Origin: Helicoverpa zea | Taxonomy: Eukaryota > Arthropoda > Insecta > Lepidoptera > Noctuidae | Assembly (NCBI RefSeq): GCF_022581195.2 | Contig: NC_061473.1 | Location: 6,448,001-6,512,000 of the forward strand | Direction of reading: 5' to 3' | DNA length: 64,000 bases | In this document: positions 36,952-48,815 of the stretch, piece by piece | Position numbering within the stretch: the first letter of the stretch is position 1 | Layout: every line of letters starts with the position of its first letter | Position numbers and translations under genes: made by a program | The notes under the pieces: generated by a model | What the model saw: the letters and a program-made list of their open reading frames with translations, nothing else | Told to the model about the DNA's origin: nothing | The model's database searches: none

Positions 36952-39900
36952 GTAAGTCTTTAACTTTTCTTCTTTAACTTTTGTCTTTAGTTTTCTAATA
37001 AGTTTTCTGTTATAGGTATGTTTTACTAACACTCTATGGATTATTTTTTATCCGAAATAAAAGTATTATAATATTATAATATTTTTACAGATATACCTAC
37101 TTTTTGGTACACAAATAAGATAAATGATAAAGGGAGATATAGAAAAAATATTGAGGAGTACAATTAGGCCTATCCTTTGGGAATATACCATAGAAAATTC
37201 TAACTCCCATGTTATTCCTCATTTTGAGTGAAACATACGAGAATTTCACATGGCAAGGTGTATCAATTGTAGGAAATTGACTTATTCTCTTTAAGAAAAG
37301 TACTAGTCTGTCAGGCAATATTTCTCAATTTTAATTATTGTTTAATCTTCCGTCATAATTTTCTTGGTAATCAAGATTTGAATACGTCGTAAAGTTAATA
37401 GCAAATTATATCGATTTGAATAATCGATTCACATTCCCAAGAGATAACAATCGTTCACCCATATACGGTTATTACCGAGTGAAAAGCGAAAACCCAATCG
37501 ATATCGTTCGGAAATAGTAAACAATGCGGAGAAGTGACAACATTAATTATAACTTGCGGAGGTCGGATTAATTAGGGCTGACACGAGAATCATATAAACA
37601 ACTGACTTCTTGTATATTTATTCTTCTAAGAAATCAGAGATTATACCTACTACTACACGTATGCGCAATTATCTACAATTTGTTCATATTTTTGTGATTA
37701 TTCTAGATTCAATTGTAGATTCAAGCCCTCAAAGAAACAAAGATCTCAACGATTTCTGAACGAACACACATGTAAGGAGTCAAACTTCAAAATTGCTCTT
37801 GCTAAATTATTTCTAGAATCTGAGAAAGGACGTAGGCTAATCCAGGTACAAAAGTAATCCCTCGGAAAATTGAGTGAAACATATAGGTAAAGAAAATGTG
37901 CATCTATATACATATATACACACTATTAAAAATATTCAAAATGCAAACAGCAACAAAAAATCTATATTTCCAATACATCAACAATTACCCTTTACTTCAT
38001 AACAATTAAGCCTACAAGCACCAACCAAGTCTCAGATCTTGTAACAACCCTACACTAAACAATAGTTCTATGGCGGATGATACAAAAAGTCGAGCAGCTC
38101 GTCTTCGGTGAAAGCGGGTTCCCACGGAGGTCTTATCTAACCATGAAGTAGCTATGTACAGAGAAATAGCCTGGGGGATGGAAAAACTATAGATACCTCT
38201 AGTTTACATTTTCTTTTGGTTGATATAGTGAAGCTTAGTGAAGTTATTGGAAAAGCATTTGAGTTTGGAAGACTAAATGTCGTTTGGTTTCTTTTGTAGA
38301 CGGTAAAATATTGTCGGAAACGTGCGCCAGTCGAAAAAAAAATATTAACAATTTATTCTAAAAAAGATTTTTATCAGATCCCTTTTTTGAAAGGAATCAC
38401 AAGAATGTACTTACTTTTTTGTTCACATTAATTTTTGATCAATTTCGTATCACTATGTATCCTGACTCGGCCTTTTCCTAACATCTAGTGTATGTTTCGT
38501 ACAAATATCATCATCACCTTTAGGTATATTCCTTCCACCTTTGGAAAATCGTTTATTCTTCGAGTCAAATAAAATTAAGCATAATAAGATTTAGGCTACG
38601 CGTTTTTTACCGATCTGACATTTTTAGTTTTTTATCGAACTGACAATTTATTGTTTGTAACTGAATTTATTCAACAATTTTAGAAAATCCATTATTCAAA
38701 CGATCCACAAAAGATGACATTCAAATGAAATCTGGTTCTAAAAAGTCAATTTCTAGTCAAAGTCTATAAAATATAATAACAAAACGTTTCGACAAACTAT
38801 GACAACAGTATTCTCAATAGGATGTTTTGAAATGATTTCTTACAAAAGACGTTTTAAAGAAATATCACAATATTGAAGAAACTAACTGGCTTGTAAACCT
38901 TTAATTAATACATAACTGTGCTCATTACATAATTTATGTGAACACCATAAGAACAATAAATTGGTTTTGATTTGGTACACGGAGAACAAAATGACTAGCG
39001 GAGATGTCATTATGCAAAATCTCCTAAGAAAGTATCACGCCAAAATTAGGGTGTTCGGGGGATGTCTTCTACGGAACCCGGACATTATTTCCAAATAAAA
39101 TCACCTATCAATCAAGATCAATCATTGACTTTGTTTTGATTTGGCAAGGAACCCGAACGTCTTGTTACTTGTAATAACTGATCACGGCTATCGTACGTCA
39201 CTCGACATACAAGAAGGCGCCTGGTTTTATTTGTCTGTAGTTTCATAAGCATTTGATTCTTCATGTTTTTAACATGTAAGGGAAACAAGCTTTTCCCGGC
39301 AATAATTTCCGTTAGTTTCACTAATGCTAATGCTAATAATACAATCCAGGATGTATTAAAAGATGTTCTTACTATGCAAACATCTAAGTAATAATCAAAA
39401 ATATTGAGTCATTTCTAATCTCTCCAATTTTTTGCCGACTTTCCAAAAAGTAGGAGGTTTGTTTTTTATGACTGTTTTCTGCGTACCTCTACTTAGATTA
39501 TTTTGGTTTTGTATATGAAACAGGTTTTAATAGAAATGCGTGAAAACCATAGCTAAATTGTATTTGAAAGCCCTTTTTATCCCCATTTTCATCCTCACCC
39601 AATACCTATATGCGCTCAATCTTATCTCGTAAATAAATACGCTACTGTTTTGTATTCTATAAGCAATTTAATTTGCGAACTAGAGCAGTTTCGTTAATAA
39701 AACGTTATGCATTCCAGTTCATTATTATTGAAGTGTTATCGCCGTCAAAACGGTTAATTTATAGAGATTTTTGACATTAAAATATATAATGTTGATTGTT
39801 TTCTATAAAAAATATGCGTAATTATTTTCAAATTTTACAGTTTTTTTTTTCTCGCTTTAACACTAATTATTAGAAATCCAAACTATTCATAATATTTCAA

Positions 39901-40361
39901 TAAAGTATTTAAATTCTATCTCTAACCGCAAATCATATGACTGATTCATAAGAGAATCTCGGCTTAGGAATATTGATACACAAAATTCCATTACTATTTA
40001 AAATGAGAACACACATAAGAACTCATTACACTAAAAACCATAGAGAATCAACTTTACAATTCAATACTCAAACAAGGTTAGTCAAAAACAAATCATAGTG
40101 GATTCGTATTACTATTAGCATATTATCTGTAATACTGACGTTGAGATGTCTACGTCTGGTTCTAGATCTAGACTTTATTACCATAAATACATAATGTAAG
40201 CCGTAGAGCCCAAAATGGTGTCAAAACGAAATAAACACGTTTTTAGTACAGCTGTTTGTAGGTATGTGTGTTTGTTTACCTTGATCGTAAATGCGAGATT
40301 CAAATACCTAGATCGAGGTTAGGTTAGGGTTTGTATTTAGAACTTTAGATTCTAGTGAACT

Positions 40362-40461
40362 GCTACAAAAAAGTTAAACAGGCGTTGTCAAGTGTTTGAG
40401 AATAATTTGTATGTACCTTTAAACACGTGACGAACGCCTGTTTAACTTTTTTGTAAAGTAG
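40362..40461. repeat. 100-bp hairpin / small MITE
   Basis: CTACAAAAAAGTTAAACAGG and GCGTT at the left pair with AACGCCTGTTTAACTTTTTT and GTAAAGTAG at the right; inner GTGTTT/AAACACG motifs extend the stem. Arms of about 35-40 bases. Confidence 0.7.
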
Positions 40462-40654
40462 TAAGAGCCTAGGTTTTTTTATGAGTTATTTTTATATTAA
40501 TAGCCTATTGAAATAGATGCAAATCACACAGTTTTGTTTACAATTAACTCCTTTAAAAAAAAAAAAAAGTTCACATAATTTACAGACTTTTGCGTCAAAT
40601 GTGTCCTAATGAGGTAGGTTTTATAACCTAACCGTAATATTTTATTATATATTT

Positions 40655-40842
40655 AGTACAAGCTTCCGCGGCTTCGCCCGCGTGGTGTGTTGATAAAAAG
40701 TAGCCTATGAGTTAATCCAGGGTATCACCTATCTACATACTAAATTTCAATCAAATTGGTCCAGCCGTTTTTGCGTGATTGAATAACAAACATACATCCA
40801 TACATTCTCACAAACTTTCACATTTATAATATAAAGTAGGAT
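40655..40842 (+). repeat. 'CCCGCGGCTTCGC' interspersed repeat, best copy
   Basis: Contains CTTCCGCGGCTTCGCCCGCG, AAAAAGTAGCCTATGAGTTA, AAATTGGTCCAGCCGTTTTT and ends CACATTTATAATATAAAGTA. Confidence 0.7.
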
Positions 40843-40849
40843 TGCTTTA

Positions 40850-42710
40850 GGGAGGATTGATTAACATCAAAAACAGAATAATCATTGATCAGCGATATTT
40901 AATATTTTTAATTTATCAAAAAGGCTTCGATATCAATTTGATATAATATCAGCATCAAATGAACATGATTTTGTTAATCAGTTTTTAATCGAAAAGAATT
41001 TATCCAAAGCTGTCTGTATCAATTACCGCTCCGATTACTTTAGGGTCATCTGCAGATCTTAATTTTGATAAATAAATATAGCGAGCTTTTATTCGACTTA
41101 TATTGGGTTTATTTGCGTCAGTAAATACGTCAATAATAAGGTTAAATGTGGACACAATTTTGATCATCATCATCGCTCTTATCTCGTCTGTTTATTGAGA
41201 AAATGCCAATTATTATTTTTGCCTTGATAAGTAAAAGAGTCAGCCAATATTTTAGAATGATGTGAATAATAAACATTTTTTTTTTATACAATCTCGATTC
41301 CTAAAGTCTGTAGTTAGCTGACATCCTCCTTTTATTAAACTTCATAATATGTAGCTCATGCGATTGTCTATGGTTGCCGTTCTTGTATTTTATAGTCGGG
41401 GAAGAATTTCAGAAATAGAACTAGTGCACAAGAACTAGAACTTGAAAACAAACATTATTTCGCATTGTTTCCAATTTTTTTTTTTGCGAAATGTAAACAG
41501 AAACAAAATGTAAAATAAGCACTCGTTCGTTTATTTTAATTTACAATATTCAAGGTGCAGTAAATAAAATAATAGTTACATAACTGGACCAGACCGAATG
41601 CATTATTTAAGAACACAGTTACTTCAGAGTACATCAACTAGTTATTTTAATAGGAACACGCCCAGATTATATAGTTAAGAATATTGATGAAGCGAATATT
41701 TGAATAGAACTGTTACATTGAATAATAATAATTGATAGTTGATTGTCTATGAATAGTTTTTTTTTTATATATATTTTTGTTTATGATTCAAAATGGATGA
41801 ATTTGTGTCGAGAAGTTCTGCTTAAGCCGTGTATCCATGACGTCAAAATTATAATATGGGAAAAGGCTAGGCAGTTTATGAATTTAAAGTAGCAAAAGCA
41901 AGTTAAAAAATTGCCTTAAAATATCAAAGTTTTAACTTGCATGTGTTAAAATAAATAAAAACAAATTCAATGACATATTTGTGTTATTTCGATACAAATG
42001 TCGAGAAAAAGAAACGAAATGTAAATTAATTTATGCATAATAAAGTAGAATTTAATTTCTTCATTAGAATCATTTTCATAAAAAAAACTAATATCAAAAA
42101 CACTCTCTTTGTCTATGGTTTTTATTTTTATTTCGAAAGACACGTTTTTATTCGCGTGGCCATACATGTGATAATAATTATCAAATCATTTCTATCTCAT
42201 AAAACCATTAGAATTTATGATACGATTATAGAATTAATTAGATTTAAATTCTTTTGATTTGTTTTTTTTTTTTATTATGATCAAGTTTTTTTTTGTGTTT
42301 AACGTTCGGGTCTACTGAATGGGCTAGATTTTTGAAATTTCCAAAAAATGTGATATTCTTACGTAGGTTTAAGAAATTACAAATATTTTCTCTGTTAAAA
42401 AAAAAACTAGAGACAGTTGTGTTTTTTTTTACATTCGATTTCAGAAATGCATTACCTACTACTTCTTGGCAATTACATAATATTAGTTTAGAATAACAAT
42501 ATTAACTTAATTAAAAATTAAATCCATATAACACAAACTGATCATATTTATATCATATGGAAAATGAATCTAATATGAATTTATTTATTGGTGTGTTTCG
42601 TCAAATTGACATCATAAAGAAAAACCGCCATGTTTGAATTTGTTATTTATGTTAACAAACTGCTCTATATTAATAGTTAATATTTAACGACAAGCTAATC
42701 ACAATAATTT
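40850..42710. other. Intronic AT-rich DNA, nothing recognised
   Basis: No exon or clear repeat; long T and A runs produce short open frames on both strands. Confidence 0.45.
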
Positions 42711-42717
42711 TATTTAA

Positions 42718-42912
42718 AATGCCAAAGTTTGTGCGTGTGTATGTTTTTACTTCTTCACGCGCAAACGGCTCAACGGATTTTTATGAAACTTGACAGTAAT
42801 ATATATAGCATAAATTAATATCAGAATAATATAATGCCTATGGGCTACCTCTTACCTGGATGCGGTTTAGTTCCTTTGATAAACAGGCAAACCACCGGCC
42901 GAAGCTAGTTTG
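42718..42912 (+). repeat. Interspersed repeat with 'CGGCTCAACGGATTTTTATG' core
   Basis: Order CGCAAACGGCTCAACGGATT, TTATGAAACTTGACAGTAAT, CCTATGGGCTACCTCTTACC and terminal CCACCGGCCGAAGCTAGTT is typical of degraded lepidopteran interspersed repeats. Confidence 0.5.
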
Positions 42913-44316
42913 AACATATTTAGGTATTGCTTGACCTTCTTCATTGATCATTTTGATTTTTCATTCTTATAATGAAAAATCTATTTTAAGAAAAAGGTTG
43001 GGTCAAAAATAGTACCATCTCATCTTATTCTTCCAGTGACCAACCACACAGAAATGTACAAACAATCCGTAGAAAATAATCGAAGATTTTGTAATCTGGT
43101 CACAATTTTGCAAACGATCATCAAACTCATTTGTGATTTAAATAAAATCTTGTTATTGAAATGAGGTAAGTTTTTATTCTACGCTCGCTGTGCACACGTG
43201 GCTAGAACTAGCGAATTTGTACATCCATATAAATTAGCATATTATACGGTATTGGCTGAATATATGTACGTCTAGAATATCGGATTGATAATTTCGCTAG
43301 ATTTACGCGGCGTTCGTGTAATAATTCAGAGGGATTTTTTTCTTCTTGGAACTACGTAGGTATTTTAATGTAGTGTTGTAGAAAAAAGTCGTTAGTATTT
43401 TGACGAAAGTCGATTTTGTAATCGGCGCTGTGATCCGTCATTTTCAAAATGTTTGTTTGACTAATCCTCTTGTAACTTTCTGTAATTATAACCAAACGTA
43501 GCTAGCCGTCAAATCGTTGATTTGACCAATGGGCAGCCAGTTGATAGTTGATGGTTTTGTTATAGTTATGTAGCACTAGGTTCACCAATCAAGAAAGAGC
43601 ACAAAATTATGATTCAGTATTGAACCTCCTTAAGCCCAGCTCGTACCACATTTCAGTCGTTTATCGAGCTTTTTGACACAAAACCAATAATTTATGGTCG
43701 CTGTATCCATAAGCATGCATTCCTGAGATTTGATCCTGAATTTATAGGTAAGGTTTCTCTTACAGAAATGTGCAATGCGCAAGAAAGTTGCAGTTATGGT
43801 GCAGTCAATTTGCGCTCGAGTAAAAATATTTTTGTTTTGTTAGCTTACATGTCAAAAGCGCGTTTTCCCATTCTAAATTGTCTATTGGTCTATTGCCAAC
43901 TTTTTTCAGCGTTGACATTGTTATATAAGAAAATACACAAAACCAGTTAGTTACTTAGCATTATTAGTTACTTGTCATTTTCAAACTAGTTAATACAATG
44001 ATGGCTAAGATTGAAAGGCGGATAAAAATTAAACCCCCTGGGGAAACACACAAAATAACATTATTATTATAGACTAGCTTCTGCCCGCGACTTCGTACGC
44101 GGATCCTGTCCCTTATGCCAGCGACTACGGGGTCAGCAAAATCAAAGATCGTCTGATATAGAATTTTAAGGGCCCGTTGACTTGAAAACAACGGAATACG
44201 CATAGCCATTACAACAGAAACGTACCGTACGTATGTGGCAAAAATATTACACGTATTAATTACGTAAAAAAACATTAAATGTTACTGAGATGACAAAGTC
44301 GTGATGACTTAGTGGA

Positions 44317-44690
44317 AGTCGTGGTGGTTTAGTGGGTAGAGAACCAATCTCTCAAGTATGAGCGTGCGTCTTTGATTCCAGATCTGGCAAGTACCTGCCA
44401 ATGCAAATTTTCTAAGTTCGTATTTTCTTTCTACGTACATTTTGGATACCAATGACCGTTATTTGGAGGGGATTTTAAACTGTAGGTTCCGGCTGTCATT
44501 GAACATTCTTGGCAGTCGTTATGGGTAGTCAGAAGCCAGTAAGTCTGACCAGTTTTACCAAGGGGTGTTGGGTTGAGCGGGTAACCGGGTTGTGGAGGTC
44601 AGATGGGCAGTCGCTCCTTGTAAAACACTGGTACTCAGTTGCATCGTGACTGGAAGTCGACCCTAACATAATTGGGACAAAGGCTCTTGA
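44317..44690 (+). mobile_element. SINE-N with tRNA-like head
   Basis: Head GTGGTTTAGTGGGTAGAGAA with A-box-like sequence, TCTTTGATTCCAG as B box, then CCTTGGCAGTCGTTATGGGT-type middle and a 3' part GCAGTCGCTCCTTGTAAAAC. One of the fullest copies. Confidence 0.82.
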
Positions 44691-44707
44691 GATAATAACG
44701 ACAATAA

Positions 44708-45480
44708 TAATGATATATAAGCACCGCAGGACATCTGAGGCTGATGACGGGGAGTAGCGACCCCGCGGGGCTATATATACTGAGTCCTCCAAGGAGAGTA
44801 TACTGTCCCCAATCTCCGGCCGGTCGGAGTGAACCATGACGGTGGTAGGTCTCACGCCTCTGGCTTGGCTTGGCCGTCCAGAGTGGAGTCGCTGGAGCAG
44901 GGTAAGTAGCCCTGCTCGGAGGATAGGTGCCTCGTGGTAAGTGACCCACAGGGAGCGCGTAATCTGCGTTTAAAATCCGCCGAGGTATCCTCGCCCTTCA
45001 GTCGTTCATGATGTCCCTGTTGCCCTCTTGTTGCTATTCAGTGACTGATTCCCGGGGGTCTGAGTCCGAGTCTCCACCTGCCATTTTTACATGTATCTAA
45101 TACATTGTCATCGGCAGGTATCCTTAGTTCGCGTAGTTTCCCCATTCCTAGTCCATTAGCATCTCATCACAATAGCCCAAGTAGTTTTCATCCATAGTTA
45201 GCAATAGTTTAGCACTGAAACGGGGAATGTACCCAAGGACTATCCTTGGGTACATTCCTATAGTGTATAAAGGGATAATCGTCGGTTTTGTGTCACCATT
45301 TCATTAAAGTTGTCTCAAAAGGGCTTCAGCGTGTTGGCTTCGGCCCCACGTTTTCCTGCCGAAAATTCGGAACTCTGTCTGGTCGGTCGGTGGTCGGTCT
45401 GGAAGAGACATACAAAATAATAATGAGATATAACGCAACAAATTCGGAGAGTGGGGGCTCGTGACGCCACGTCTAGGTAT
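44708..45480 (+). mobile_element. GC-rich LINE-like fragment
   Basis: The composition differs sharply from the host (for example GTAGCGACCCCGCGGGGCTA and CTTCGGCCCCACGTTTTCCT). The ending CTGCCGAAAATTCGGAACTC and TCGGTCTGGAAGAGACA resembles 3' untranslated parts of lepidopteran Jockey/R1-type LINEs (from memory). No intact reverse-transcriptase frame remains; the minus-strand open frames here are not recognisable proteins. Clade not assigned. An internal hairpin is listed separately. Confidence 0.4.
45224..45258. repeat. Perfect 16-base-pair hairpin
   Basis: GGAATGTACCCAAGGA (45224-45239), three-base loop CTA, then its exact reverse complement (45243-45258). It lies in the LINE-like fragment. 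Confidence 0.85.
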
Positions 45481-45690
45481 GTAAAATTTGTATTAAGCAT
45501 GACTTAAAACAAAATTCAAGCGTGTTATATCTTCGTTATTATTTATTTGTGAGAAGAAGAAAAGAAAAAATACGTGCCCATTATTTTAGGGTTATCTAAA
45601 AGACGGACTAATTACTTTTTTTAATTCACCATACCTATTTCATAACATTCATTTCTATACATTTTAAGACAGTGTAGTATTGCTCTTGAA

Positions 45691-46210
45691 GTTCCACATC
45701 AGGTGTTCCAGATCTTCGGTGTTTATTCGTCAATAGAGAGTGCTTATCAGATTGAACCACTTTTGCTAAAACGTCATATTTTTGTATGCTATAGTCTAGC
45801 TGGGCACCTAGGGTTCCACATCAGGTGTTTTACATCTTCAATTTTTATAAGTCAACAGAGAGTGCTTATCAGATTGAACAACTTTTGCTGAAACGTCATA
45901 CCTCTATATGCTATAGTCTAGCTGGGCCCCTGGACTTCCACATCAGGTGTTTTAGATCTTCAATTTGTATAAGTCAATAGAAAGTGCTTATCAAATTGAA
46001 CAACTTTTGCTAAAACGTCATACCTGTATATGGTACAGAGAAGCTGGGCTCTTGGGGTTCCACATCAGGTGTTCCAGATCTTCAAATTTATTATCTCAGC
46101 TGAAAATGCTCATCACATGAAACAATTTTTGCCATGGCACCATTTTTGTATCTCTTATAGTTTTGTTGGTCTGTTGGTGTTCTGCATCAGGTCTTCAAGT
46201 TTCGAAGATA
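45691..46210 (+). repeat. 122-bp tandem array, four units plus a partial fifth
   Basis: The unit start GTTCCACATCAGGTGTT occurs at 45691, 45813, 45935 (CTTCC), 46057 and 46179 (GTTCTGCATCAGG), each exactly 122 bases apart. Units also share GAGTGCTTATCAGATTGAAC and ATAGTCTAGCTGGGC. Divergence increases toward the right end. Confidence 0.92.
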
Positions 46211-46310
46211 AATTATAGCCTATATGTTGACCAGGCTTAATACTGATACAACAAAGAAAAAGTCATTGAAATCCGTTCAGTAGTTCCGAAGATTAGCGTG
46301 TACAAACAAA

Positions 46311-46356
46311 CAGACATACAGACATACAGACATACAGACATACAGACATACAGACA
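46311..46356 (+). repeat. CAGACATA microsatellite
   Basis: About five and a half perfect eight-base units, followed by a T run. It forms the tail of the composite repeat. Confidence 0.92.
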
Positions 46357-46369
46357 ATTTTTTTTTTTT

Positions 46370-47220
46370 GGATTTGTGCTCCATTACTGTTTCTAAACCC
46401 CACCCAATTATTATTTTTTTAATATATTCAATGTACAGACACACTTTTTTTACAGATTTATTATATGTATAGATAGACTGGTATAATTTTTCCAAAACCA
46501 CATAATTCTGCATGTATTTTGTTGAAAAATAATACCTAATATAAAAATCTTTGACGTAGGTAAGATTTTGATTTTGGACAAAAGCTTTCTTAAGCTAAGG
46601 CCAACTTAATTTTATTTATGGCTAAGTTTAGCCATTTATATCCTATAATGTATACGATTATCCATGATTATGAATATTTTTACAATTTAGATGGGCTATT
46701 ACTTTATCTTTGCATATATTTGCGAGCTCTATAAGCACGTGGTATAATTGTTTATGATATATTCTGACAGTACCTAGTTCTACTTGGTTGTGGTTTTGAC
46801 AGTTGTTTTTTTTAAAGTGGTGGGGTATAATGGCGGCTGATCCTTTGGGATTTTTAGTTATTTTTAAATACAAAAAGTTGTTTTAAAGACGTCATTTTAT
46901 TATTATTTTAGTTAGAAAATAAGATCGCAAAGTTTTGATTTACAAAGCAAGTAAAGCAACCTATTGCTAAAGTTTGCTTTATTTAAACAAAAGAGGTGGT
47001 AAATCAATCAACCCCTTTGGCAAGATTAAGAGATATTACTAATTAAAAAATATATACATATATATAAAGTTATTAAGTAAGTGATATAAAGTGTTATTCA
47101 ATAAGCAAACTTTACCACAAATAAAAGGAAAGATATTTAGCAGCCAGCGGTCAAAATAAACATTAGAGATATAAAAAAATGCGTGAAATAAAAACACCAT
47201 GATTAGAAATGATAATGTTA
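46370..47220. other. Intronic DNA, nothing recognised
   Basis: AT-rich; no exon, RNA gene or repeat could be supported before the CRE/E-box patch. Confidence 0.45.
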
Positions 47221-47224
47221 CCTC

Positions 47225-47382
47225 ATTAGCGATCACGTGCATCTGCGCACTGGCCCGTGATGACGTCATGCGCGTCTGTAAACACACATGTTGACTACTT
47301 AGAGTGTCTACACAACCGGACACGCTAATACTGAGTCTTCCCTTCTAGTACCAAAGGTTCTAGAGTGTCGCTTATATTGGTC
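47225..47382 (+). promoter_or_regulatory. Possible internal promoter (E-box, CRE)
   Basis: A GC-richer stretch contains the E-box CACGTG (47234-47239) and the palindromic CRE TGACGTCA (47261-47268), about 150-190 bases above the ATG exon with a consensus donor at 47451. No TATA box is evident. The promoter assignment is inference. Confidence 0.22.
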
Positions 47383-47420
47383 ATGTGTGAAAATGCGTGT
47401 TTGTTAGTTTTATCGTGAGT

Positions 47421-47450
47421 ATGAGTAACGATGTGATGGAAAGTGTATCG
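47421..47450 (+). CDS. Candidate alternative first coding exon inside the 22-kb intron
   Basis: ATG AGT AAC GAT GTG ATG GAA AGT GTA TCG encodes M-S-N-D-V-M-E-S-V-S and is followed immediately by a consensus GTAAGTGAG donor at 47451. The donor is phase 0, the phase required to join the acceptor at 58902, which would give a polar N-terminus continuing into EDEEDL. The ATG has A at -3. An 11-codon upstream ORF (47383-47418) precedes it. The upstream 200 bases are unusually GC-rich and carry E-box and CRE motifs. If used, the product would lack a signal peptide and the first 183 propeptide residues. It could instead be the first exon of another gene, or chance. Confidence 0.3.
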
Positions 47451-47884
47451 GTAAGTGAGTTGTCACTATTTGTTGCTTTTCCTCCGGCGAGTAAATTGGC
47501 AGACTGTTTCGTGTAGACATTGTGCGGTTACGGTGTCTCTAGTTGATTTAATGCTCTAAGGTGGACTGTGATGTGTGTGCTTATGTTAAAGGATATAATT
47601 ACTTAATTAAATATAAGTTATACGTTTTTAGTAATGCCAGTTACATAAGTAATATGATAGATATATAAGCTATTTGCTTTTAAACGCAAAGTCTTAAACA
47701 TTTATTTAAACTATACTCATTTTAATAAGCACTTTTCGCAATAAATATTACACTAACTTCGGGCAGCAAATAAACTCGAAATTGAGACTACATAGTGCTA
47801 GCTGCAAACTCCATAGTTTTTCTAACAAATTAAAAAGTTTACCTAATTTACTTAGAATGTAGTTTTCTATTTAGCAACATTCAG

Positions 47885-48065
47885 AAGACTCCTCTTCATG
47901 ATGTCCTCTTAGCCGATTATCGGCTACGGCGGCTGTTTTCATATAAGGAGATTAGCCAGCTGCGCAGGACATATTATATTGCACACGCATTTGCGCAGAC
48001 ATATGTGCACTCACTATTCCTTCACTTTCATAGCCCGATGGGACGGCAAACTCCTCTTCATACTC
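47885..48065 (-). mobile_element. SINE/LINE-tail repeat 'D', minus strand
   Basis: Reverse complement of the blocks at 8815-9050: GCCGCCGTAGCCGATAATCGG, GCAAATGCGTGTGCAATATAA-like and GAAAGTGAAGGAATAGTGAG. Confidence 0.6.
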
Positions 48066-48806
48066 AACTGACGTCAGATCGTTCCTCGCGTTACCGCTCG
48101 AATTGTTTCTCACATTAATTGCTCGAATTTATCGCATTACCAGAATACGTGCGTAATGCGAGAGCAATTGCGTAGCTCAATAGCCCACTGAAATAGGTTA
48201 TTGTTTGCAAACAATTCTTTTAAAACAGGTTTAATACAAGCCTTCAATTACTCGAAGTGAGCTTTTAGTTTTTTGAAAAAGGGTAATCAAGGTTTGTATT
48301 TTGTGTTAGACCTTTTTTAACCGACTTCAAAAAAAGGAGGTTCCGGAATATGAGGTTTGTGCGTGGATCATGTTTGATTGACCCAATTTTGATGCGGTTT
48401 TCGGCATAGTATTTGTCTGACGTAGGAAGATTTACGGTATATTATTGAAGTGTCTGTCTGACTCACTGTCTTTTTCAAAATTATTAATATTGTAGGTATG
48501 GTTGTATTATCTATCTATTATCTAATGTGACATTATTAAGTCCTTCTTGATCCGTACGACATTCTGTCACACGACATACCTACTTACCTACTTCGTGTCT
48601 GAAAAAATATGACAAATATGTAAGTATTTTTATTGCATTCCCTTAACTGGCACAAAAATATGTTCTTTGTTATTATTTATTAGGACAAAAACAAACTACG
48701 GAACAGTCACTACTGTGAAATATTATCCTTTTATTACAAAAGGCGTTCCATCAAAGGTAAATGAGGCATAATAATTATTATAATAGCGTTGTTATATTAA
48801 ATTATT

Positions 48807-48815
48807 ATTATTAAT
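48807..48815 (+). repeat. Left target-site duplication of the RTE element
   Basis: ATTATTAAT directly precedes the GGGGGTGTAAGG start of the element and is repeated exactly after the A tail. It lies in TTA-rich sequence, so the exact length is uncertain. Confidence 0.6.

Larger units (their letters stand above)
44074..46365 (+). mobile_element. Composite repeat region, possibly one nested element
   Basis: It starts with ACTAGCTTCTGCCCGCGACT and ends with CCGTTCAGTAGTTCCGAAGA followed by a CAGACATA microsatellite, the usual two ends of a lepidopteran repeat class. Between them lie a SINE-N (44317-44690), a GC-rich LINE-like fragment (44708-45480) and a 122-bp tandem array (45691-46210). Whether the array belongs to the outer element is inference; a Helitron-like origin is possible but no terminal hairpin with CTRR was confirmed. 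Confidence 0.45.

Noticed and set aside
36456..37032. Antisense open frames opposite the first exon
   Set aside because: Shadows of the real sense exon, which has splice sites and family motifs.
44529..44949. Two overlapping minus-strand frames of 104-108 codons
   Set aside because: They cross the border between a SINE and a LINE-like fragment; no protein similarity recognised.
45691..46361. CRISPR-like array
   Set aside because: The 122-bp units are contiguous tandem repeats without unique spacers, and the genome is eukaryotic.
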